From an uncultured Clostridium sp. (GTDB taxonomy: Bacteria > Bacillota > Clostridia > Lachnospirales > Lachnospiraceae), in NCBI GenBank assembly GCA_934438135.1, contig CAKSBP010000012.1, forward strand, positions 11,183 through 75,182: 64,000 bases of DNA, in the 5' to 3' direction. This document shows positions 1 through 8,054 of this stretch, one piece after another; the first letter of the stretch is position 1, and every line of letters begins with the position of its first letter. The position numbers and the translations under genes were made by a program. The notes under the pieces were generated by a model. It did not search any database. It was not told the DNA's origin and saw only the letters and a list, made by a program, of their open reading frames with translations.

Positions 1-2
1 CG

Positions 3-413
3 TTAAATTTCAAAAATTCTTATACGGTGATGAAGCTGAAAAATGATTCGTTAATTCCGGATGGATATGGAAAGTCCTCTATTAAAATAGGAGAAGAGAC
101 TATTACAGCTTATGCGGACAGCAGGCATGCAGCCAGCGAATTTGTCCTCTTATATTTGAAGAATGCAGAGGATGAAACAGGATTTTACCGATATGACCGG
201 GTAGAAAAGACAATCCAACGTTATACAGACGGTATGAAGATAGAAGAAAGTTCAGATCCTAAAGAAGATCCACTTTCAGAAAGACAGCACAGTAATACAT
301 CTATGCTGATTGCAGTTGTAATATTGGCAGCTATTATTATGATTTTAAGTATTATACTGGCGGCCGTTCTAATACGCAGAAAATCAGGAAATTACAGAGA
401 TGGGGATGAATAA
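3..413 (+). CDS. C-terminal end of a membrane-anchored surface protein (5' partial)
   Basis: The reading frame is open to the left edge, so the N-terminus lies outside the window; the GTG and ATG near position 27 are probably internal codons. What remains ends in a segment rich in aromatic residues (FYRYDR, then TIQRYTDG), a short acidic linker, and one hydrophobic helix (about 25 residues of I, A, V and L) followed by RRK, a typical stop-transfer anchor. This tail resembles the C-terminal end of cadherin-like beta-sandwich domain proteins of Lachnospiraceae, an impression from memory only. Function is unknown; it may be a lipid-bilayer-anchored surface or secretion-associated protein. Confidence 0.6.
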   Translation, partial: LNFKNSYTVMKLKNDSLIPDGYGKSSIKIGEETITAYADSRHAASEFVLLYLKNAEDETGFYRYDRVEKTIQRYTDGMKIEESSDPKEDPLSERQHSNTSMLIAVVILAAIIMILSIILAAVLIRRKSGNYRDGDE

Positions 414-424
414 TATTCGTATAC

Positions 425-451
425 TTGACAGTAAGTAGATATTGTTATACT
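425..451 (+). promoter_or_regulatory. Probable promoter of the gntR-mcsAB-clpC operon
   Basis: TTGACA (425-430) and TATACT (446-451) are near-consensus sigma-A boxes, but the spacer is only 15 bases, shorter than the optimal 17. The -10 box lies inside an inverted repeat, so a bound repressor would block the promoter. Confidence 0.6.
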
Positions 452-464
452 ATTTATATAACAA
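442..464 (+). promoter_or_regulatory. Inverted repeat, likely operator of the GntR-type repressor
   Basis: TTGTTATA (442-449) and TATAACAA (457-464) are perfect inverted copies separated by 7 bases. The repeat overlaps the -10 element and ends 25 bases before the GntR start codon. This placement suggests autoregulation of the operon; binding by the adjacent gene product is inferred from position only. Confidence 0.55.
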
Positions 465-489
465 CTGTAACGCAAACGGAGGTGTAAAT

Positions 490-867
490 ATGCTTGTGAC
501 CATTGATTTTAATTCGGAGGAAGCGCTTTATGTCCAGCTTCGAAATCAGATAATTATAGGAATTGCTACATCTCAGATACGGGAAGGAGATAACCTTCCA
601 TCTGTGCGTGAACTTGCTGATGATATCGGTATTAACATGCACACGGTAAATAAAGCATATACCATCTTAAAACAGGAAGGCTACCTGAAGCTTGACAGAA
701 GAAAAGGTGCTGTCATTTGTATTGATGTGGATAAATATAATGCTCTTCAGGAGATGATGGAAGAGATGAAGGTTGTGTTAGCAAAAGGCATCTGTAAGAA
801 TATTTCCAGAAAGGAAGTACACGAATTAATTGATCAGATTTTTGATGCATATACAGGAAAAGAATAG
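490..867 (+). CDS. GntR family (YtrA subfamily) transcriptional regulator
   Basis: The 125-residue protein has an N-terminal winged helix-turn-helix of the GntR type (motif LPSVRELADDIGINMHTVNK, roughly residues 37-56) and a short C-terminal helical tail of about 45 residues, the hallmark of the YtrA subfamily. The ATG at 490 is chosen because GGAGGTG lies just upstream; the frame is open 16 codons further but has no ribosome site there. YtrA regulators usually sit beside ABC transporters. Here it is 38 bases before mcsA, in the place where Bacillus and many Clostridia carry ctsR, the class III heat-shock repressor. It is therefore a candidate controller of the McsAB/ClpC system, responding to an unknown signal. 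Confidence 0.85.
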   Translation: MLVTIDFNSEEALYVQLRNQIIIGIATSQIREGDNLPSVRELADDIGINMHTVNKAYTILKQEGYLKLDRRKGAVICIDVDKYNALQEMMEEMKVVLAKGICKNISRKEVHELIDQIFDAYTGKE

Positions 868-905
868 CAGCTATTTTGTATAATAAGAGGGGAGGGTGAA
901 TTCGG

Positions 906-1466
906 ATGTTATGTGATAAGTGCCATAAGCGACAAGCAAAGATTTATTGTACTGAGATTGTTAATGGAAAGAAAAAAGAGCAGTATCTGTGTGAAACATG
1001 TGCTGCACAGTATACTTCTTTTCAGATGAATAAATTTAATGGAAACAGAGAAATGTCTGCCAGAATACTTTTGTCGGACTTACTGGAAAAATCCTATGAA
1101 AACCAGAAAAAGAAGCTGGAAGAAATGCCAAAATGTCCATCCTGTGGAATGGATTATAACGAGTTTCTAGATAAAGGAAGGTTTGGATGTGCCCAATGTT
1201 ATCATGCATTTGGCAAAGTATTTGACCGAAGCCTTGAACAGATTCAGGGCAGTGAAATTCATCGTGGAAAAATTCCAAAAGGATTTCTTACATCAGCCGA
1301 TAAAGCAATTCAGAGTATTTCTGAGATTGAGAAGCTAACACTGAAACTTCAATATGCAGTGGAAAAGGAAGAATTTGAGGAGGCAGCCCGTCTCCGGGAT
1401 TTAATCCGTGCTTTGAAAAAGAAGCAGGAATCATCCAAGTCGCAGGAGGAAATCAGCAATGCTTAA
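906..1466 (+). CDS. mcsA: McsA, zinc-binding activator of the protein arginine kinase
   Basis: McsA binds and stimulates the arginine kinase McsB, which marks proteins for ClpCP. The 186-residue protein has the expected layout: an N-terminal CxxC pair (CDKC) with a second CETC pair, a further CPSC/CAQC pair near residues 77-99, and a C-terminal UVR (UvrB/UvrC-like) helical motif around residues 145-175 (KLQYAVEKEEFEEAARLRD). A GGGGAGGGTG site precedes the ATG. The gene overlaps mcsB by 8 bases, so translation is probably coupled. All Cys pairs are intact. Confidence 0.93.
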   Translation: MLCDKCHKRQAKIYCTEIVNGKKKEQYLCETCAAQYTSFQMNKFNGNREMSARILLSDLLEKSYENQKKKLEEMPKCPSCGMDYNEFLDKGRFGCAQCYHAFGKVFDRSLEQIQGSEIHRGKIPKGFLTSADKAIQSISEIEKLTLKLQYAVEKEEFEEAARLRDLIRALKKKQESSKSQEEISNA

Positions 1467-2493
1467 ATGGTATGAGCAAAAGGGAAATCTTCAGGATGTT
1501 GTAATTTCAACGAAAGTCGGGATTGCCAGAAATATCAGAAAATATCCGTTTTCACCGAAGATTTCCGATGAACAGGCCATAGCACTTGTAAATGAAGTAG
1601 AAGAGGTATGTAAACAGTCTGGAACAGAACTTTCTGATATGGTGGCATGCAGCCTGGCCGAAATGACTGAATCAGAAAGGATGGCGCTGGCAGAACGTCA
1701 GGTCATTACGCCGAAAATGGCACAGAAAAAACAGTATCGAGGGCTTTTAATGCGGGAAGATGAATCGGCTTCCATTCTGATTAACGAAGAAGATCACATC
1801 CTGATTCAAACCATTACAAGTGGAATGAATGCAAAAGATGCATATGCAAGAGCAGACAAACTGGATGATTTGCTTTCTGAACATTTTGAATATGCATTTG
1901 ACGAGAAATATGGATATCTTACGACCTGTCCGACTAATGTAGGAACAGGGTTAAGTGTATCCTATTATATGTTTCTGCCAGCACTGAATGCGGCAGGAAA
2001 AATTACAAAGCTGATATCAGAAGTTGGAAAATATGGAGTTATGCTCCGAGGAATGTATGAGGAAGATGGAAAGAGCCAGGCAAGCATTTTTCAGGTATCT
2101 AATCAGAAAACCCTTGGCCATTCAGAAAAGGATATTATTATGAATTTGAATAATATTGTCAGCCAGATTGTAAAGCAGGAGCGGATGCACCGAGAATATT
2201 TATTTACAAGAAATTTTGATGCAATTGAGGATCAGATTTATCGTTCTTATGGTATACTTAAATATACCAAGCAGATTGATGCCAAAGATGCCATGAGACT
2301 TTTGACACAGGTTATGCTTGGAGCGGATTATGGTATTCTTAAGTTTCATGAGGAAAAGAATATTTATAGTATGATTATGAATATACAGCCATATATTCTC
2401 CAGTCAAGGATTGGAAAAAATACCGGCAGCAGCACAAGAGACCGGCTGCGTGCCCAGTATATGAATCAGGCATTACCGGATTTAGTAGAATAA
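1459..2493 (+). CDS. mcsB: McsB, protein arginine kinase
   Basis: McsB phosphorylates arginines on damaged proteins so that ClpC can recognise them. The 344 residues match the phosphagen-kinase fold: NEEDHILIQ, the catalytic-Cys loop TTCPTNVGTGL, SNQKTLGHSE, and a C-terminal RDRLRAQ stretch like the phosphoarginine-docking RDxxR site of McsB. One element is unusual. The N-terminal S-S/T-R-x-R-x-A-R-N motif, whose first two arginines contact ATP phosphates in phosphagen kinases, reads STKVGIARN, so the first is Lys and the second Gly. The loop usually reading YGEG reads YEED. The kinase may be divergent or weakened, or the lineage may compensate elsewhere. Identity as McsB is secure from the motifs and gene order. 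Confidence 0.92.
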   Translation: MLKWYEQKGNLQDVVISTKVGIARNIRKYPFSPKISDEQAIALVNEVEEVCKQSGTELSDMVACSLAEMTESERMALAERQVITPKMAQKKQYRGLLMREDESASILINEEDHILIQTITSGMNAKDAYARADKLDDLLSEHFEYAFDEKYGYLTTCPTNVGTGLSVSYYMFLPALNAAGKITKLISEVGKYGVMLRGMYEEDGKSQASIFQVSNQKTLGHSEKDIIMNLNNIVSQIVKQERMHREYLFTRNFDAIEDQIYRSYGILKYTKQIDAKDAMRLLTQVMLGADYGILKFHEEKNIYSMIMNIQPYILQSRIGKNTGSSTRDRLRAQYMNQALPDLVE

Positions 2494-2559
2494 TCAGCAA
2501 AAAGATTTCGCATCATTTGGATGTGGAATTTTAAAATATATTAAGACAGGAGGCTTACA

Positions 2560-4998
2560 ATGTTCGATAAATTTACAGAAAACGCCAGTAGGGCAATTGA
2601 GTATGCAACAGATGCTGCAAAAGAGCTTTCTCATAATTATATTGGTACCGAACATCTGCTTCTGGGGCTGGTAAAGGCACCAGGAGTGGCAGGTAAAGTT
2701 TTGGAAGAAAATGGAGTAGAAGAGAATAAGCTTATAAAACTGATTGAGGAATTTATTACGCCTCCGGCAGCTGTAGGAGTTATTGATGAGGAAAGCATTA
2801 CGCCTCGTGTAAAGAAAATTATCGCACAGAGCCAAAGAGAAGCAGTACGTTTAAAAAGCGATTTAATTGGCACCGAGCATCTTCTGATTTCTTTATTAAA
2901 GGAAACAGATTGTATTGCCGTCCGCCTTTTAAATACATTAGGAATCAATATTCAGAAAACGTTTATTGATCTGCTTACATCAGTTGGACAGGAAACTTCC
3001 AGTGCAAAAAATGAATACAACCAGAGCAAAGGCAAAGGAAAATCATCTACACCGACTCTGGATCAGTACAGCAGGGATTTGACAAGATATGCAAGGGAAG
3101 GACGTCTGGATCCGGTTATTGGCAGAGAAGAAGAAATTCAGCGTGTGATTCAGATTTTAAGCCGTCGTACAAAAAACAATCCTTGTCTCATTGGGGAACC
3201 AGGAGTAGGTAAGACGGCAATTGCAGAAGGTCTGGCAGAAAAAATCGTAGAAGGAAATATTCCAGATACGATTAAAGACAAGAGAGTACTTACCTTGGAT
3301 TTATCCGGCATGGTAGCAGGTTCTAAATACCGTGGAGAATTTGAAGAGCGTATCAAACGTGTCATCAGTGAGGTAATGAATGATGGAAACGTACTTCTTT
3401 TCATTGATGAAATTCATACGATAATCGGAGCTGGCGGGGCAGAAGGTGCCATTGATGCGTCGAATATTTTAAAACCATCTTTGGCAAGAGGAGAAATTCA
3501 AATTGTAGGTGCAACGACGATTGAAGAATACCGCAAATACATTGAAAAGGATCCTGCACTAGAAAGAAGATTCCAGCCTGTTATGGTAGAAGAACCTTCC
3601 TTAGAAGAGTCTGTCCTGATTTTAAAAGGTCTTCGTGACAGCTATGAAGCACATCATCAGGTAAAAATTACGGATGAAGCACTTATAGCAGCAGTAAAAC
3701 TTTCAGAACGCTATATCAACGACCGTTTCCTTCCAGATAAAGCAATTGATTTAATTGATGAAGCATCCTCTAAAGTGCGTTTAAGCACGTATATGGAATC
3801 GCCGGAGATGCGAAAAATTGAAGAAGAAAATTTAAGATTGGAAGCGGAAAAAGAAGAAGCAATCCGTGGTGAAGCTTATGAAAGAGCAGGAGAAATCAAG
3901 AAACAGCAGCTTAAGAATACAGAAAAATTAAACAAATTAAAAGTAAAACAGGAAAAAGAAAAAGCAGAGAAACAGCTTGTCGTCGGCGAAGCAGAAATTG
4001 CGGATATTATTTCTGCCTGGACGAAAATTCCGGTTAAAAAACTGGCAGAGGAAGAAAGCGAACGTTTAAGAAACTTAGAAACCATTCTTCATCAGCGTGT
4101 TATCGGACAGGATGAAGCGGTCAGTGCGATTGCAAAAGCAATTCGTCGCGGACGTGTTGGTCTTAAAGATCCAAACAGACCGATTGGCTCCTTTTTATTC
4201 TTAGGACCAACAGGTGTTGGTAAAACGGAACTTTCCAAGGCACTTGCAGAAGCTATGTTTGGAAGTGAAAATGCAATGATTCGTGTAGATATGTCAGAAT
4301 ATATGGAGAAACACAGTGTATCCAAACTCATTGGTTCCCCTCCAGGATATGTCGGATACGATGAAGGCGGACAGCTTAGTGAAAAAGTCCGTAGAAATCC
4401 ATATTCCGTTATTTTGTTTGATGAGATTGAAAAAGCACATCCAGATATCTTTAATATTCTTCTTCAGGTGTTAGAGGATGGACATATTACAGATTCTCAA
4501 GGAAGACGTGTTAACTTTAAGAATACAATTATCATTATGACTTCCAATGCAGGAGCCCAGAGAATTATTTCTCCAAAAACGCTTGGTTTTGCTTCTGTAG
4601 AAAATAAAGAGCACGATTATAATAAAATGAAAGACAGTGTAATGGAGGAAGTAAAACGTCTCTTTAAGCCGGAATTCTTAAATCGTATTGATGAAACCAT
4701 TGTCTTCCATGCGCTTACGAAAGAAGATGTAACGAAGATTGTTGCAATTATGATAGACACCGTAAGTAAACGAATTGAAGAACAGATGGGGATCAGCCTG
4801 AAAGGAAGCAAGACAGTACTGGAATATCTGGCTGAGTCCAGTTATGATCAGGCGTATGGTGCAAGGCCGCTTCGAAGAGCTATTCAGAATAAGGTGGAAG
4901 ATAAACTGGCAGAAGCCATTCTAAACGGAGAGGTAAAACAGGGAAATAAAGTTTCCATGCGCTTAAAAGGCAAAGAAATCAAATTTACGATACGTTAG
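2560..4998 (+). CDS. clpC: ClpC, AAA+ unfoldase of the ClpCP protease
   Basis: ClpC unfolds substrates marked by phosphoarginine or adaptors and feeds them to ClpP. The 812-residue protein has the full layout: a double Clp_N repeat (about 1-145), AAA-1 with Walker A GEPGVGKT (212-219) and Walker B LLFIDEIH, a coiled-coil UVR-containing middle domain (about 410-470, KEEAIRGEAYERAGEIKK), AAA-2 with Walker A GPTGVGKT (549-556), and the ClpB D2-small domain with GARPLRRAI near the end. AGGAGG precedes the ATG. It lies 66 bases after mcsB with no terminator between, completing the gntR-mcsA-mcsB-clpC operon. Confidence 0.97.
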   Translation: MFDKFTENASRAIEYATDAAKELSHNYIGTEHLLLGLVKAPGVAGKVLEENGVEENKLIKLIEEFITPPAAVGVIDEESITPRVKKIIAQSQREAVRLKSDLIGTEHLLISLLKETDCIAVRLLNTLGINIQKTFIDLLTSVGQETSSAKNEYNQSKGKGKSSTPTLDQYSRDLTRYAREGRLDPVIGREEEIQRVIQILSRRTKNNPCLIGEPGVGKTAIAEGLAEKIVEGNIPDTIKDKRVLTLDLSGMVAGSKYRGEFEERIKRVISEVMNDGNVLLFIDEIHTIIGAGGAEGAIDASNILKPSLARGEIQIVGATTIEEYRKYIEKDPALERRFQPVMVEEPSLEESVLILKGLRDSYEAHHQVKITDEALIAAVKLSERYINDRFLPDKAIDLIDEASSKVRLSTYMESPEMRKIEEENLRLEAEKEEAIRGEAYERAGEIKKQQLKNTEKLNKLKVKQEKEKAEKQLVVGEAEIADIISAWTKIPVKKLAEEESERLRNLETILHQRVIGQDEAVSAIAKAIRRGRVGLKDPNRPIGSFLFLGPTGVGKTELSKALAEAMFGSENAMIRVDMSEYMEKHSVSKLIGSPPGYVGYDEGGQLSEKVRRNPYSVILFDEIEKAHPDIFNILLQVLEDGHITDSQGRRVNFKNTIIIMTSNAGAQRIISPKTLGFASVENKEHDYNKMKDSVMEEVKRLFKPEFLNRIDETIVFHALTKEDVTKIVAIMIDTVSKRIEEQMGISLKGSKTVLEYLAESSYDQAYGARPLRRAIQNKVEDKLAEAILNGEVKQGNKVSMRLKGKEIKFTIR

Positions 4999-5078
4999 AA
5001 ACCGATTATATTAATAAAAAGACAAGTTATGTAAAGTTTCAAGCGAATCAAGAAAAAACCTAGTAATTTTTTAAGAAA

Positions 5079-5089
5079 TATAATATAAT
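5079..5089 (+). promoter_or_regulatory. Possible -10 region for the 5216 gene
   Basis: Two overlapping TATAAT boxes (5079-5084 and 5084-5089) lie about 40 bases before a structured leader. No good -35 hexamer is visible at the right spacing, so this is a weak call based on the -10 match and position. Confidence 0.35.
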
Positions 5090-5122
5090 ATGTCTAAGGT
5101 TAATGTAATCAAGTGTAAATCT

Positions 5123-5188
5123 TCTGGATGTTACGGGGGCCTGTGGCTAAGATGGCTTGGTAACACAGGGATGTGCGTCCAGACAGGC
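5123..5188 (+). promoter_or_regulatory. Structured 5' leader of unknown class
   Basis: A nested fold is visible. TCTGGA (5123-5128) pairs with TCCAGA (5178-5183), CCTGTG (5140-5145) with CACAGG (5164-5169), and CTAAG (5147-5151) with CTTGG (5156-5160). A competing pairing exists: GCCTGT (5139-5144) is also the exact complement of ACAGGC (5183-5188). Mutually exclusive helices just ahead of the AGGAGG site at 5202 resemble a translational switch. I could not match it to the c-di-GMP, TPP, THF, fluoride or preQ1 consensus. Confidence 0.45.
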
Positions 5189-5215
5189 AATAAAATGCAT
5201 TAGGAGGACTAAGTA

Positions 5216-5629
5216 ATGGCTATTATTGAAGAGTTAATTCGCGAGGATGCGAATGGAACACTGAGCTTTGGCAACTATGAATTGGACAAGAAATCAAAGC
5301 TGTCTGATTTTGAGCATAATGGAGACCTATATAAAGTAAAAACATTTAAAGAGATTACGAAGCTGGAAAGAAATGGATTATTCGTTTATGAATCTGTTCC
5401 TGGTACAGCAGTAGAAGGTTTAAACTTAACAGACAGAGGAATTGAATTTACAGTAGAAGGTAATGAAGATGCCCAGATTACGTTAGAATTAGAACCGGAG
5501 AAAGAATACACAGTATTTATGGATAGTGTAAATGTAGGCACTATGAAGACAAATCTTGGTGGAAAGCTTGTACTTAGTGTAGAACTGGAAGCAAATGATA
5601 GTGTTCAGATTAAAGTAGTTCAAAAATAA
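5216..5629 (+). CDS. Conserved small protein of unknown function
   Basis: This 137-residue protein has a clear AGGAGG site and an ATG start. It is soluble, acidic and probably beta-rich: alternating hydrophobic strands such as FVYESVPGTAVEGL, AQITLELEPEKEYTVFMD and LVLSVELE, with no signal peptide or membrane segment. Similar proteins are, as I recall, widespread in Lachnospiraceae and are sometimes labelled endosialidase, without catalytic motifs that would support that name. It stands between clpC and radA behind a structured leader and in front of a terminator, so it seems to be a monocistronic, RNA-regulated gene. I do not assign a function. Confidence 0.8.
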   Translation: MAIIEELIREDANGTLSFGNYELDKKSKLSDFEHNGDLYKVKTFKEITKLERNGLFVYESVPGTAVEGLNLTDRGIEFTVEGNEDAQITLELEPEKEYTVFMDSVNVGTMKTNLGGKLVLSVELEANDSVQIKVVQK

Positions 5630-5634
5630 AGAGA

Positions 5635-5676
5635 AGAACATCCATAGACCGAAAGGCTTATGGATGTTCTATTTGT
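5635..5676 (+). terminator. Terminator-like hairpin after the 5216 gene
   Basis: AGAACATCCATA (5635-5646) and TATGGATGTTCT (5659-5670) form a perfect 12-bp stem. The following tract (ATTTGT) is poor in T, so it may act as a partial terminator ahead of radA. Confidence 0.6.
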
Positions 5677-5693
5677 AGGAGAAAGAGGCAGCA

Positions 5694-7058
5694 ATGGCGA
5701 AAGGAAAAACAGTCTTTTTTTGCAAGGAATGTGGTTTTGAATCGACGAAATGGCTTGGCAGATGTCCTGGGTGCAATGCATGGGATACATTTGTTGAAGA
5801 GCCAAAAGCAAAGAAAAGCAATATTTCTTCTATGGGGCTTGGAATAGCTGAAGTGGTGGAGAATAAGCCACAGGAGCTTTCTGAGGTGTCTACGACAGAA
5901 AAAGAACGGATTCAGACCGGAATGAAAGAATTTGATCGTGTGCTTGGCGGCGGAATTGTAATTGGTTCTCTTGTGTTAGTGGGCGGTGACCCTGGAATTG
6001 GAAAGTCTACTTTGCTTTTGCAGGTTTGTAAGCAGCTGGTAGAGAAGAAAATACATGTTTTATATATTTCTGGAGAAGAATCTTTACATCAGATTAAGAT
6101 GCGCGCAGAACGTCTGGGAGAATTTAAAGGTGAGCTGCTGCTTTACAGTGAAACGAATCTTGATATTATTGAAGACGTTATCGCAAAAGAAAAACCTCAA
6201 ATAGTCATTATCGACTCAATTCAAACTATGTTTAAAGAAGATGTGGGAGCTGCACCTGGAAGTGTTAGTCAGGTAAGGGCGGCGACTAGCACGTTGCTAA
6301 AAATTGGAAAAACACTGAACATTACAGTATTTATTGTTGGACATGTAACAAAAGAAGGTGTTGTGGCAGGTCCAAGGGTATTAGAACATATGGTAGATAC
6401 CGTTCTCTATTTTGAAGGAGATTCCAGTGCTGCATACCGTATCCTTCGAGGTGTAAAGAATCGATTTGGTTCCACCAATGAAATTGGCGTATTTGAAATG
6501 AAAAATTTTGGACTAGCTGAAGTAGCGAATCCATCGCAATATATGCTGCAGGGAAAACCAAAGGGAGAAGCTGGTTCAGTTGTCTGCTGTTCTATGGAAG
6601 GGACCCGGCCGATTCTTATTGAAACACAGGCACTGATTTGCAGGACAAATTTTAATATGCCACGAAGAACATCGGCTGGAACAGATTATAACCGAGTGAA
6701 TCTTTTGATGGCAGTGATAGAAAAACGTCTTGGAATTTCCATGGCAGAATGTGATGCCTATGTTAATGTGGCCGGTGGAATGAAGGTAACAGAGCCGGCA
6801 TTAGATTTAGCTATTGTTGCAGCGATTTTATCCAGTTATCGGAACTTGGTTATACCAGATGACTGCATTGTATTTGGAGAAGTAGGATTGACAGGAGAAG
6901 TCAGAGCTGTTAGTATGGCAGAACAACGTGTTATGGAAGCTGAAAAAATGGGATATTCCAAATGTATTCTTCCGGCAGCCAATTGTAAAAACTTAGCCAA
7001 TACGGGAATTAAGTTAGCTGGAATTCGAAATATCCGAGAGCTTTTAAGTTTTTTATAA
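5694..7058 (+). CDS. radA: RadA (Sms), DNA branch-migration ATPase
   Basis: RadA processes recombination intermediates and helps recombinational repair. The 454-residue protein shows the standard order: an N-terminal C4 zinc finger (CKECGF, then CPGC, residues 10-27), a RecA-like core with Walker A GGDPGIGKST (97-106), the RadA-specific KNRFG motif (255-259), and a C-terminal Lon-protease-like domain with the inactive-protease type features (NVAGGMKVTEPALDLAI). Length is normal for the family. Linkage to clpC-mcsAB is classic for Firmicutes. Confidence 0.96.
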   Translation: MAKGKTVFFCKECGFESTKWLGRCPGCNAWDTFVEEPKAKKSNISSMGLGIAEVVENKPQELSEVSTTEKERIQTGMKEFDRVLGGGIVIGSLVLVGGDPGIGKSTLLLQVCKQLVEKKIHVLYISGEESLHQIKMRAERLGEFKGELLLYSETNLDIIEDVIAKEKPQIVIIDSIQTMFKEDVGAAPGSVSQVRAATSTLLKIGKTLNITVFIVGHVTKEGVVAGPRVLEHMVDTVLYFEGDSSAAYRILRGVKNRFGSTNEIGVFEMKNFGLAEVANPSQYMLQGKPKGEAGSVVCCSMEGTRPILIETQALICRTNFNMPRRTSAGTDYNRVNLLMAVIEKRLGISMAECDAYVNVAGGMKVTEPALDLAIVAAILSSYRNLVIPDDCIVFGEVGLTGEVRAVSMAEQRVMEAEKMGYSKCILPAANCKNLANTGIKLAGIRNIRELLSFL

Positions 7059-7083
7059 ATAGAAAGAGGAAGGAGGCATAAAA

Positions 7084-7716
7084 ATGAATAGGGATGAAAT
7101 TAAAAATATTATTATGAATCTAGATGAATCTCAGATGAAGGTAGAGCAGAATGCATTTGATGCAATTAATTCTTCTGATACATCTTTAAACCTTGTGAAA
7201 AGGGGGATTGAGTGTATCAAGGAATTATCAGATCGTATTGTAATTTTGAATGATGTCATGAAGAAGACAACAGAAAATATGGAAGAGATGGAAAAACTCA
7301 CGAAGAAAATTGAGGGCGTTGCTGGAAATATTGCTGGAATTGCCAATAAAACCAATATGCTTGCACTGAATGCTTCTATTGAAGCGGCAAGAGCAGGAGA
7401 ACACGGAAGAGGTTTTTCAGTCGTTGCAGATAGTGTTCGTGATTTAGCAGGTCAGTCTGCAAAATCTTCCACAGAAATTAAAGATACGATTCGTTCTGTT
7501 CAGGATTTTACTACAGATATGGGAGAATCCATGTCAGAATTAATTCATATCGTAGAAGAACAGAATCAGGTAAACTCCAGTGCTGGAGAGATTTTTAATC
7601 AGATTCTTGAGGCGGCACATGTTGCGAATAATGTGTCTAGGAATATGGAACATGAAATAGCATATCAGAGAGAAATTACGGATAATGTAAAAAATGCATT
7701 AGAAGATCTCGCATAA
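7084..7716 (+). CDS. Soluble chemoreceptor-like signalling protein (MCP signal domain)
   Basis: The 210 residues contain a coiled coil followed by the methyl-accepting chemotaxis hairpin tip (ANKTNMLALNASIEAARAGE, then GRGFSVVADSVRDLA), the region that binds CheA and CheW. There is no transmembrane helix, no HAMP domain and no recognisable sensory domain, so it is a minimal cytoplasmic receptor. AGGAGG precedes the ATG; it starts 25 bases after radA and probably shares its transcript. It could sense an internal signal through its N-terminal 60 residues or modulate a larger receptor array. Confidence 0.85.
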   Translation: MNRDEIKNIIMNLDESQMKVEQNAFDAINSSDTSLNLVKRGIECIKELSDRIVILNDVMKKTTENMEEMEKLTKKIEGVAGNIAGIANKTNMLALNASIEAARAGEHGRGFSVVADSVRDLAGQSAKSSTEIKDTIRSVQDFTTDMGESMSELIHIVEEQNQVNSSAGEIFNQILEAAHVANNVSRNMEHEIAYQREITDNVKNALEDLA

Positions 7717-7747
7717 GAAATTTGTGTTGCATACACTTATACGGGAT

Positions 7748-7784
7748 AAAAAACGGACCTGGCAGAAAATCTGTCAGGTCTGTT
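7748..7784 (-). terminator. Intrinsic terminator (minus strand)
   Basis: Read on the minus strand, a 14-bp stem built on GACCTGACAG / CTGCCAGGTC (7752-7765 with 7771-7784) is followed by a run of six T. It ends the 7789-9152 minus-strand pair; on the plus strand no T-run follows, though it may still protect the 7084 gene's transcript end. Confidence 0.8.
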
Positions 7785-7788
7785 CTGG

Positions 7789-7986
7789 CTAAGAATAAGA
7801 ATTGTTATTTCCAAGGCTAGAGACAAAATCATGCATTGCCTCTTTGGAATGCATTTGATGACTCTTTGCGATAACCTGTTGTTTTGAAAAATTGTCAAGT
7901 CCTGCAAAGTAGTTCATTGCATCCAGGTTTTCTGCCAATGCCATGCCAAATCCAATTGGTATATTGTGATCATCTAATAGAGTCAT
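7789..7986 (-). CDS. Small conserved Clostridia protein of unknown function
   Basis: A 65-residue protein with a strong AGGAGG site 8 bases before its ATG and its own terminator. It opens with NIPIGFGMALAENLDAMNYFAGL and continues with a KQQVIAKSHQMHSKEAM stretch. This pattern (IPxGFGMALAxNxxAMxxFxxL ... H/SxxEM) recurs in small proteins I have seen in Clostridia, without a known role. No membrane segment is visible. It lies 68 bases downstream of the M23 peptidase gene on the same strand. Confidence 0.8.
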   Translation of the reverse strand: MTLLDDHNIPIGFGMALAENLDAMNYFAGLDNFSKQQVIAKSHQMHSKEAMHDFVSSLGNNNSYS

Positions 7987-8054
7987 TGTTCTGCCTCCTG
8001 TTCATTTTAGATACCGGTTATAGTATCTGTTTTTTTTGTATTTCTATGTAATGC

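Noticed and set aside
5000..5215. CtsR or CIRCE operator near the clpC operon
   Set aside because: No tandem GGTCAAA heptads and no TTAGCACTC-N9-GAGTGCTAA were seen here or upstream of the operon.
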